Shown in pieces: positions 23,373-35,300 of a stretch of 64,000 nucleotides of DNA. The stretch is taken from the NCBI RefSeq assembly GCF_965638725.1, contig NC_134949.1:15746951-15810950 (forward strand). The letters run 5' to 3'. The translations under genes and the position numbers were made by a program. Under the pieces are notes generated by a model, which made no database searches, had not been told where the DNA came from, and saw nothing but the letters and a program-made list of their open reading frames with translations. Positions within the stretch are counted from its first letter, which is position 1, and each line of letters starts with the position of its first letter. The stretch is from Aptenodytes patagonicus (Eukaryota > Chordata > Aves > Sphenisciformes > Spheniscidae).

Positions 23373-26300
23373 CTAAAATTTTGTGTCTGTTGGAATCTGT
23401 AGGAAACAAAAGGAAATAAATGTCACCTTCTGTAAGGAATAGCCAGGATAGGTGCCCTCTGGTGAGTGATATGAAAGAATTTGCTCCTCTAAAGCATTTG
23501 TGTGGGAAGACTGTGGTCTGACATTTTTTCCTTATGGGGTTGCTGTGTACTGGATACTGCCCTTCTCTTTAAGTCCGTGATGAAAGGCTGTGTGTGTCCT
23601 GTTCTTATCCCTGTCTCCGGACTCCCCTTCTGCCTGAGAAATTTAGATAAATGCGATCAATACTGACACCTCTGCCACATGGACATGCTACCAGTGAGCT
23701 CCTCATGGGGGAACCGTGGTGGACAGGCAAGGAGACCAGGTGAGAGCCTGGTGAGCTGGCCTTCACCCACCTTCCCTCTGCAGACTCAGTGCAAGACAAG
23801 GCTTGTGAGCAGAGCCCCAAGCCCCACGTCTTACTCCTGTAAAGCTTTGCCTTAAGTCAAATCCCATTAATAAGCTGTCTGGATGCTTTCTGCTCTGGGC
23901 TGACACAGAATTCTGACAGCAGTTCCCGTGAGCGGCTTTTGGGGCTGTGTTTCCTACAGTTAGAGTGCCGCTACCGGAGACAGGAGTCTTACCGTGCACT
24001 CCCGGCTGCGCAGTCCATTGCTGGGGATGATGATATAGTCGTTGCTGCTACCCTTCTCCTGCAATGAACACAAGAAGTTGTGGGTTAAGAAATGGATTGC
24101 TTCTTTTTTTCTTTTTTTCCTTTTTCACATTGAAGAAGGTCTTGCTCTTTAAATCTCTGGAACATGCTTGGGAAGTTGACCTGGAAGGAAGGAAGCTCTC
24201 ACTTGTCAGCCCTTTATGTTCCCTGCCAGTCTCCAGGTCAGTGCAGAAGAGCTGTGCCAGTTCAGCTAAGCGGGATGAGAGAGTTTCCAGGTGAGTAGCA
24301 TTCTGGGTTTAGTACTTTCAAACAGATTTAACATATGCGGGCTCCTTTCTTGCTCTTGGTTTAAGAACACTCCTAGAAAGGCCAACACCAAATTTGGCTG
24401 TACTGATTTATCTGCACTACTTTAGCACTGCTTTTGAAGGTGGACAGGCCTGGGAAGTCTACATGCAAGCAGCATCAAGACTCTGCCCTGCAAGAGTCGC
24501 TGCAGCGTATGCAGCAGTCCCCGCCGGATGGGTGACAACAGAGGACTGCCGATGCATGGGCTGGGATTTTACCCCCGCACCACGCTCTTCCCAGGGAGGT
24601 GGCTTCAAGTGAAGTCCATGGCCAGGCCAGTCTCCAGTGGGAATTATTCACTCCTTTCACTAGTGGTTTGCCAGACATCTGGACCAGGGACCACTCTTAC
24701 TCTCCAAATTTATTGGAGACCAGCTGAGTTTTAATCATTAACTTTTTAAATATAGACATGGTATAGAGCACATGGCTAGCTATGCAGAGCACGCTTGGGT
24801 GCCTGTGAGTAATATCAAGGCACTAAAGTAGCAAAAGATAAAAACTGTAGTGTTACCTTGGCGAGCTTTAATTTGGGGGAGCTGGCTATGTCCTTCTTCA
24901 GCAAAATGTGTAAAACTGCATCGTGAATGGTGAGGAAAAACATGGATGGCTTGATCTCCTCATCAAAAAATGCACATCTCTCCAGTTTGTCCAGGAAGCC
25001 CTCTGTGGGGGAAAAAAACCAAAGCACAAAGTGACCTGTGGGCCTTGAAAACGAGGAAATAGTGTATCCACTGATTGAACACAGGAATTTCTGGTATACT
25101 GCACTGTTTTACTTATTAGAGCAGATGACTTGTTCTTTACTGATGTGGAGACGATGGGGTATAAATGCCCATCAGTACCGCCCTGCTTGATGCCAGGCAG
25201 AAGGGAATTTGAGCTCCGTTTTTCATTTAATGTCTAACCCAGGCTGCCCTATAGTGGGTCTCGCAGCCCAGAGCTGTACAGCACAGCGGTGGCCGTAGGT
25301 AAAATGAGCTGTCGTGCGTGGTCCCAGCCCGCTGGGGGCAGCATGGGAGGGATGACACCTCTGCTCAGCTGGATCTGTTCGCTGTCCAAGACTGGAAGGT
25401 AAAACTGGGGTGATGCTCTGCAACCATGCTCGGTGGTGGACGGGGAAGGCAGTGGGACGAGGCATCTGCGGTGATGCTGACGGAAAGGCAAGTACTCACC
25501 ATGTGCCCCGGCAATGTAAATGTCGATGTCGATCCGGACAAATTCTTTCAAAGTCTATTAAACCGAAAAGAGGCACCATTTAGATACTGCTATTTTTGCT
25601 GATAGCAGCCATTATGGTGATTAGCCACAGCAAATAAACAAACCACTTTAAGATCTATGATGGTAAGCAGCTCTAAACTCAAACTCTGCTGCACCTAGAG
25701 GCAGGATGGCCTCTTCACATGGCAGTGGACTGGGATGACTGATCCTTTTGAAAAGGGGCAGTATTAAATACATTTAGCCCACAGTGAAAAAGATATTCTT
25801 TCGTAAATTGTACGGCTTTATTGTACCTACTTGACACATGATGAAACTAAGACTCCAAAAGGTTCTGGGGAGATTTTTACGACTGGGAATTTGAGCAGAA
25901 CTACAGTTCCCACTGACATGGCGGGTGTTTAGTTCCCATGGAAACAGATTTACACACCCTATGTGGGTCTAGATAGTTAACTTTAGCTACTACTGTTTGA
26001 AAATGTTGTTCTTACTGCTTTGTTCAAGGTCATCCTGGGAACCAAGAGCAGGAGCAGAAATGAAACTCCAATGCTCTAACTCCCAGCCCGGTGTTTAAAG
26101 CTGTATTTCATATGTTCATTTCTGTCAAGCTTCCCAGAATGTTACCAGGTGAAGAAGGGGTGCCACAGCCAACACTCTAATTCCAAGAAAATTTAGGTTG
26201 ATTATTTAATCCATTTCCTAAACATTTTCTATGGAAAATGTACATTAAAATTCACATAAACTCAAAGGTTGCCGTTGACTTTCCAGTCCATATAGGAATA

Positions 26301-29300
26301 CCTTTAAGAAGCAGGCTAGAAACACAGAATAGAATCACAGAATGGTTTGGGTTGGAAGGGACCTCTAAAGGTCATCTAGTCCAACCCCCCTGCTGTGGGC
26401 AGGGACATCTTCAACTAGACCAGGTTGCTCAAAGCCCCGTCCAGCCTGACCTTGAACACTTCCAATGACAGGGCATCCACAACTTCTCTGGGCAACCTGT
26501 TCCAGTGTCTCACCACCCTCATCATATTATATCTAATCTAAATCTACCCTCTTTCAGTTTAAAACCATTGCCCCTTGTCCTGTCACTACAGGCCTTGGTA
26601 AAAAGTCTCTCTCCATTTTTCTTATAAGCCCCCTTTAGGTACGGAAAGGCCGCAATAAGGTCTCCCCAGAGCCTTCTCTTCTCCAGGCTGAACAACCCCA
26701 AATCTCAAGTCTTTTGTGATAGGAGAGGTGTTCCATCCCTCTGATCATTTTCATGGCCCTCCTCTGGACCCGCTCCAAAAGGTCCATGTCTTTCCTGTGC
26801 TGGGGCCCTAGAGCTGGACGCAGTACTCCAGGTGGGGTCTCACCAGAGCAGAGTAGAAGAGCAGAATCCCCTCCCTCGCCCTGCTGGCCACGCTTCTTTT
26901 GATGCAGCCCAGGGTACGATTGGCCTTCTGGGCTGCGAGCGCACATTGCCAACTCATGTCCAATTTTTCGTCCACCAGTCCCCCCAAGTCCTTCTCGGCA
27001 GGGCTGCTCTCAATCCCTTCATCCCCCAGCCTGTATTGATACTGGGGATTGCCCCTACCCAGGTGCAGGACCTTGCACTTGGCCTTGTTGACCTTCATGA
27101 AGTTCACATGGGCCCACTCCTCAAGCTTGTCAAGGTCCCTCTGCATGTCATCCCTTCCCTCAAGCGCATCCCTCAAGTGTAACTACATTCATATGTTTTT
27201 CTGTCATATGATCGCTGCTTGCCTTGTGAATTAGAATTACCTTTTGGAGGACTCTCATGGCAGAAAAATCAAGGAAGGACACTGCTGAGAAATCCAGAAT
27301 GATGCTGTGGATGTCGACCTGGGGCACAGTGATGCCGGGGGGGAGGTCAGCACCCCAGTCGATCTGAATGGGCAAGTCTGTCATGTTGGTGGGCTGGTCC
27401 AGCTCCTCTATCCTGTTGTTGTCTAATTCTTCATCTGACTCGTGAGTATGGTTAGCCATGCAAATCAATCCTTTCTGTGTTGACAGAGAAAAGTGTCGTA
27501 ATTAATACTTCTTTTTAAGACCCAGCCAGGGTAGTAATGCATCTTACGTAAGGGCGATAGTGGTGGCAATGCAAAGCTGATGTACCCATGAGATGGAGCA
27601 GGACCCAACTGCACTTTACACTAGAAAAAGTTCTGCGTCTCCCACATCTGGAGAAGACTGGAAATGTTGGCTTTCCTCTCATCAATCATTTAATCATCAT
27701 CATCATAATCAGTTAATGGTGCCCTTTTATTGTTCCCTGAAATCAACAAAAAGCCTGCAGGATTTGGGCTGAGAGAAAACCAGCTTTATCCTACCATTAA
27801 TGCAGCATGAACATCACCTCTGTGGGATCTAGTCTTGCCATTTGATGCCAAACAAAGCTCCAGTGGGGACATACAAGCTCTGCCCATGGTAAAGCTATAG
27901 GTCTCTTACTGTGAGAGCCACTTAAAATCTTATTTTTGAAACATATTTATGTCATGAAGTGGCAACTTGGGGAACAGCATATCTAATTAGGACAGGAGGC
28001 TGTGAGGCAGTTCTCTGCCACTTCAAGCCAGGGAGCTGGTTGCTTAACCCTCCTGGGTGGAGTTGCCTTACATACGGGTGTCACTTGCAGCTCTCCTTTC
28101 TTCAGCATTTTTCTGATCTTCCTTAGAGCTTTATTGCGTTTCCTCAGGACTCTCAGTGGGTTGAAGCCGACCTGCAGAAACATCACTTTGAATAATTAAA
28201 AAAACCCAAACCCAGTGACACCAGGGGAAGGACACAGTGTCTCATATTTTTTCTTTACAGTCATGATGAGCATGGTTTGGACTTGATGCTGCCTATCACT
28301 TTTCACCGATTCAAGCAAGGGCTCTTTTTCCTGGTTGGGAAGACGTCTACAGGTATGACTACAAACAGGCAGGCCCATCTGTGCTAGCTTTAGGACACCA
28401 GCATGGACAGCATTATAGCAGTGACGATGCTGTAGCACAGGCCAGTAACTCCAGCAGGCTGGTACAGTGCTGGCTAGCCCAGAGCTTGTCCTACTCATCT
28501 TCGTTATGAGACGGCTACCAAGAGCAGAGAGCTCATAGGTTGTATCTGCTCTGTGCCACCTGACTGCAGTATGGGTCCTATACACATCGTTTTGTTTTCT
28601 TGAAGAAGAAAAACAAAGTTAATCATGCTGGCTGTGTATGTCTCTCGAACCTGTTAGCTGGTTTTAACAAAATAAGTTGGCAGGTAAATTAGGCTAATAA
28701 GGGTTACAAAAATGCTAAATTCCTGCGAGTCTTCTGACCCGTCTATCTAGTGGGCGGAGGAGGGGGGTGTTAGAAGTGCCCGTATTTGTAAAGAAAGAGA
28801 GTGGTGTGAGCATCTGCACTCACAGAAAAAAACCTTCAGGCTCTTCTGAGGTGAAAGCCAAGCATGTAGAGACCCAAACGTGCTGGATTCCCTGGCTCCT
28901 CTGCCAGTTTCACTCCCTCACGTGAACAATGAACTTCTCATTACCAATGCTCAGGGTAGCCACTGCTTATTGACTCCCACTTAAGAGCAGCAGGAAGGGG
29001 AGGTTATGGGTACAAGTTCAGTTCAGTCTGGGATGGCGGGCCTCTCTGGCACGGTGAGGACTCAGGGGTCCTGGCTTTCCGTGCTGGTTATGGAAAGACT
29101 GGCTGCCTTCGCCCAGTTTGTCATGGAAGAAATTAAGACCTCTTTGACAGCGTGATTTCATTCAGCTTTTCTTCTGACTGTTGACGTTACATTCTTTGGG
29201 GCAAGATGAGTAAACTAACATTTATTGGGTGTAAATAATATAAATGCTAATAAAATAAAATAATGTCCCTTTATATTATCTGTGTTTGCAGTACTTTTTT

Positions 29301-32300
29301 CTAAAGGAATTAAAATATATGTATGTTCATTGTTATGGTATAAGTTCAGCACGAGTCAGGCTGTTCTCAGAGGTATGTGCATATATGTGGGATTACAGTA
29401 GTGGAAACTATTTTAATACTTCATGAAAAATTAATCTTTGAACTGTAGACTGACTGCATATATAGTAATTATTGGGAAATTGTATTCACCCTTAACGTGT
29501 CATGCAATTCATATGTTCAGAATGACAGCCCCAGACACTTACAGCAGTGATGAGTTTCTCTCTGAAGAATTCAATATTAGCGAAGAAGATAGGAGATGAG
29601 CATCTGAAAATCTTCACTCCCTCTGGCTCATAGATCTGTACAATGAAGCAAAAGTGTCAGTAATGATGTCTGCTGTAGAAACACAAATGCAGCAGGTAAT
29701 AAAAGAAACATTTCTTACATCAGTGTAATCCTTCCTGTTTCTGTAGATGTTACTTCTCCCAACATTAACCAAAACGGTGCAGCTTGGACTGCAAACAAAC
29801 ACAAAACACACACACACACACAACTGTTTGTAACCCGTACTGAAACCTGGCAGAAGGGAAGGATCAGAGAAAGCAACCTCAGCTGCGGTGGTAGACTGAA
29901 GCGGGACCCCACATCCAAGGGTTTATGCCTGTAAATGATTTTTCCATACACGGTTGCTGGACTGACTGAGGCATGGGGCTGTTGGCCTTCTCTATACAGG
30001 GGGAGTTAATTTATAACAGGAGGCCCTGAAATATCTTCGCGTCCAACAAGTACTCACATCTGGGAGCGGATCACCACGGTCAGCAGCTGGAATGCCACGG
30101 CGGTTGCTAGCCCAATATCCAGGCCAAGAAAAACAGCAGCTAAGAAAGTCACCACCCATATAACCTGTAACGAGCAGGTGGATGGCAGCGGTTATGAGCG
30201 TGTCAAGGACCTGGGTTGTGAGCCCAGGGTGGGAGCAGCAACAGATCTCGGATCTGGTCCAGGCTGTCCATCTGCCTTTGGTGAGGGGTTTCATGTTTCC
30301 TAGGTTTTTTTTTCTTGTAAAACAGGGCCAGACTCACCGACTAGCACCAGAGAGTGTTTCTAGGGATAACAATTTCTATACAATAAAAGCTTAGAATAAT
30401 AGAAGTGTGGATATTCTATAGGTGGTTCACTAAACGCTCAATAAAAATCCAGCAGAAAGGCACGGTTATGAGTAAATCAGGATCCAGGTAAAGTTGAGAG
30501 CTGTAAATGTGCTTTAGGTATCAAAGTAGGCAACTGTAGGTGCTGTGAATGTACATGACCAATAAGCACAAACGACTAGATAATACTGAGTATTTTTAAA
30601 TCTCAGATCTCAAAGCATTTTCACGTGGTAAATGACTGTTTGGTTGCTGGGAAAACTGAGGCCTGGAACCATTTGGGAACACAAGGAATTGGCTGATGAG
30701 GAAGCCAAGAGCCTAAATTTTCTGAGTGTTAGAGGTAAGCAGTCCTGCCCACCAGCCACAAGCTTTGCCATTTGGAATAAACCTTTTAAGCCATGGTCAC
30801 CACTTGTTTTTTTCTTGTGTAACCTCCACCTAACGTGCTGCGTGAGTGTGAGAAAGTGTCCCTGAATGTGTAGCCAATGCAGTGAGTATTTAGACATTTT
30901 CTGTAACTTCTTTCTATATTTGATTTATATAATGAACTGTATTTGAATAGATTTTGATTAAATGGATGAAAATTAACATTGCCAAGAGAAGTTAGGAGAG
31001 AGAATTGACTCAAAATAGGTGGGACAAAATGGAAAATGTGAGCAAGGGGTATAAGAGTAAAAAAGGCATGCCACTATTGTACTTTCCATTTAGTGCAGTA
31101 AGGCAGGTATAAAAATAAAGATAACCTGTAAGTGAATTTGCATAATAGATGACTTTCCCAGACTGCTTCATTCCTGAATGCTTGTGAGACTCAACTTACA
31201 CAGTCATACTTGTCCTTTCTCCATAGGATGCCTACTTCCTTGAACTGCATGAGCATTCCTTTCAAGTTGCCAAGAGCCAAAGATGCAAGGACTGACTGTT
31301 AAAAAGACCGAAATACATGTTGAATTTTAAAGCAAGCAAAGCAAATGTTGAACATTAAGACTTAGAAGGTCATACAAATAGGGCCAAAGTGCAGCTGAAA
31401 GGCCAGGCAGCTCCTCACGGTGTGTCACTGTTGTGAGTTGGGATGCCCCATCCATCGCACTGGAACCTCCCTAGCCGTGGTGCAGCGCAGGTGTCTGACT
31501 TGAGGCTGCAAATCCCACTTATTTTTGGCACCTAAAAGCTGGTGCTGTGATGTTTGGTGTTTGGGCACTTGCGTTCCCTTTGAGGGACCAGATATAGTGG
31601 TCCTCTCTGTCATGATCTGGGAAGAAGAACCGAGCTTTGCAAAATCCTGTTTGGCTCCCACTGAAACCTATGGACACTCCCAGTGACTCCTAGAGCAGCC
31701 CTGTCTTTGGCAAGCAGGAGGAAGTGCTAGGTGAAACCAGTGAATACCTTCTGTAATGGTGCCAGGAGAAACCCAATGCCCAAGATCACAATCAAGACGA
31801 TGACAGCTGAGATAATGCCAGCAATCTGCATGAGAGAACAATTCCACCATGTATAAGTGCCCAAAGGCATTATGGTCATCCAGGAAGAAAGAGAGTTTTC
31901 TTGCATTAAATTCCATTGTGATCTGTTTTCTATACCTGTGTTTTGCCTCCTGTGCTCTCCTGCACACCTGATCTTGACAGAGCAGTGCTGGAGGCAAATC
32001 CTTTGAATGATCCACCAACTATATTACCCAGCCCAAAAGCAATTAGTTCCTGAAATAAAACCAAAAGAGGTTGTTCTTAAAAGCTAGTTCATGACAGTTA
32101 TTCACAAGGCAAAGTATTCCTAAAATGACTTACTGCCCGTTGACAAATGCACTGTATTGACTTCTGTGTTATACACCTACCTGGTTGCCGTCTACTGGGT
32201 AGTCATGCTTGATGGAATACACTTTAGCCACGGAGAAGGCTACTGCAAACCCAACGATTGCGATGGAAATGCTGTCGCCAATACAGTTTTGCAGGACACC

Positions 32301-35300
32301 TACATCAGGTGCAACAGGCGCTTGAAATCTGAAAGACAAAAAACTCTACTCGTTAAGGATATGCCCAAGGAGACAAGTTGTCAAGCAAGTGAGCAAGGCA
32401 GTGGTCCAGCTCATACTGTCTTAGCTGAGCACTTTGGTGAGGTGCAACACATAATTGCGGATCTGAACCCTGTAAAACTTTGGGGAATCCTTGATCGGGA
32501 CAGGGACTCTGTTTATCCGCACTGGGCTCAGTTTGTGTCTCAGCAGGTTCATTTACTTGGCCAGGATCAGCCACAGCTTATTTTATCTGAGGTGCATGCA
32601 CAGTTCTGTCTTCTAGTTATGCATGGATGTAAGATCTGACACAGTGCTGGGCACAGGCAATTTGCACATGGAAGGATTTCACTTCATTGTGACCAAAAAA
32701 ATCATCCCTGTATGATTCAATGAAGCACTTCAGACAGCTAAACAAATATTTACTAACTCAGGTAATATTGACTAGTCTCTCAGGCTATCTGCTAGATTCT
32801 TTAGCTTTACCATTTCCTGCTCCTTTGATCAGGGGCTTTTGCAGATCCTAGGGAGAATTCCTCTCTCGGCTCCCCCCCCCCCCCCCCCCCCCCCCGTGAC
32901 CTGAAATCTGAAGAATGGAGACTCTTGAGCAGAAATAGCTGTTCCTCTGCAAACTTCATCCACTAATACATCCGGGTTTACAAGGGGCAGTCAAGAGTGC
33001 CCTGGTGAGTCATTGGGTGCACTCTGCTGTCCTAGTCAGTAAATGTCTTCCTCCCTAACTAAATGTGTGCCTATTAATTCTTTAGGCCAAAATTCTGGCA
33101 TAGCTGGATATACTCTATGTATGAATATATATTCTCTGTATGGATATACTCCTGGAAGAGCAGACGTTGAGGCCTCCTGAGGATAACAGTGCCTGGGGAG
33201 ATGCTGGCGGCCGGTCTCAGGGGACCAGCGGGAGGACTGTGTGGTGGTGTGGTGGCTTCCCAGGGCTGGTGGTGGCTGCTGAACCGTGCATGTACTTTGA
33301 GGGAAATGAAGGGATTCAGGAGTGAGTAGCTCAGTAAAAGGGACAAATATTAACCTCCTGCTCAACAGCTGACTTAGAAAATGAAGCATGCAATTATTTC
33401 ATGTTGCAGTGTATTCTTTGTTGTGTAGATGTGCTCTAGTGAGTAACTTTTATCTATTGAAAGTGTGTCCTCATATTGTTGAGAGTGAAATGTTTATTTA
33501 CCTACTGAAAGAAGATGAAGCAGATGTTTTTAATCAAAAAGCAGAGCTGAACTGATTTAGCACTGCCAAACTCGAGAGAATATTTTGCTCCACTGGTGAA
33601 CTTTAAGAAAATTACTTACCCTTCCTCTAGTTTTCCGACAACAGCTACATTAAATTTTTCTTCAAAGTTAACGAAATGGGAAATCAGTGCTGCTAAGACG
33701 GTCTGAAAGATAATAAACCCCACCTCCATTAGGCACATTCAAACAAGAGTATGAAGAAACTATTAAAAACCATTTCCTTCCCTCTCCCACATGCCCTCCA
33801 GTCTCATCACTAGTGGCAGAATTATGCCCCAAGTCTGCACATCCCTTTGCTGTTCAGATGTCATTCCTGAACCACCTTACAGGTGTGGGTTTACATTCAT
33901 AAATCACACGGAGAATATATCAGAGTATCTCACTAACAACAGAGAACATCCCACCCAAAACCAGGTGTTTTCTAACAAGGTGCTGTAATAACTCTGGGGG
34001 AAAAGAAGCACCACCTGCATCTATAGCAACATCCTCCAGGACTTTAGGAGCTTGCTGCCCATGTGAGGCTTCCCCCACCCCACTGCTGCTTGGGGCGTGG
34101 GGGGTAAAACCCTCTGCTGCTGGAAGGCAAAACTGTTTTGTGCTCTGCCACAGATGGCCAGAACTTCAGTGGCTGCTTGCAGGTGTGGTGCAGAGGGGCC
34201 CCAGCTGTGGGACTGCAGCTGGCTGGTGTCAGAGCCAATATTGTCCAAGGAAAAAATTCATAGCTGATAACATCTTACTCACTACAGATTTATTCAGTTA
34301 AGAACAGCTAAGTAGAGGTAAAATATCTCAAAATAGCTCATGAACGCTCTCAATTTTTCCTTATAGGTAAAATGATAACCCATCATTTAATGCAGAACGG
34401 GAGAAGAAACAGTTAAAAGGCTGCTTCCCATGTCACTATAGTGACGGAGCAATTGCAAAATCAAAGAGAAGTGACTGTTACCACAAGGAGTTCGATTGGG
34501 ATGGGTGTTGGTAACTTTGCTTTGTATCGATCATTCATTTCTTTCACCACGAACACGATAACCAAGACAACAAGGGATGTGACAAGGTCAGCGACGTTTG
34601 TTTTTGTGATCTGGCTGAAAACGCTCTCCAGAGTCTGCAAAATCAGGGAGAGACATGTGGTGCTTTAGAAATAGTAGTGCCCTGGCACAGTAGCACTATC
34701 CCTTCCAGAAGGGCCTGTATCTGAATTTCCCCAAGGATTACGGCGGTTGGGATTCATTCCCTGCGGCATGATGTGGATTGCAAGCCTTGATGAATGTGCA
34801 TGTGCCTCATCCAAACGATGAAAGCATCTGTGAAAGACCCTTTCCACTGGCTCTCGACCCTCTCCTCCTGGCCTCCCCCTGAGGGAGGGTCGGAGCAACG
34901 TGCGTGTGGGATAGGAAACGTGAGCAATGGGAATTACTGAGCAGGTGCCTCTCTCCGCTCCTTCTTCCTGTCCTTCTCCTTCCTCATCCAACAGCTCTCA
35001 CGGAGCCATATCCACATTAAATATACATAATATCAGTCCAGTAAAAATGAATAATTAAATGCTCGAGGCAAAGTTGTATGCTTAATTAAAATATGCTAAC
35101 ACACAATAGAAAATATTATCTAATTAGCCCAATGGGGTGTAACTTGGTGTTTGGTAATAAATTTAAAGATTGGTCGTATGCTAATAACACATCTCATATT
35201 TTTCTCTTGTGTTTCTTCCTGCTTGGCTGTTTTTATGCTGAGTTCTGCTATTACTGTCTTGTGATATACGGTCAGATACACATCACAGGTTGCAATAGCA

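Noticed and set aside
23763-23999. 78-codon minus-strand frame just after SLC26A3 exon 20, as an alternative C-terminus
   Set aside because: It is in a different frame from exon 20; in-frame read-through stops after about 13 codons, and a good short terminal exon exists at 23373-23396.
32157-32639. 160-codon plus-strand frame
   Set aside because: Partly antisense to SLC26A3 exon 9 and otherwise intronic; no domain or splice support.
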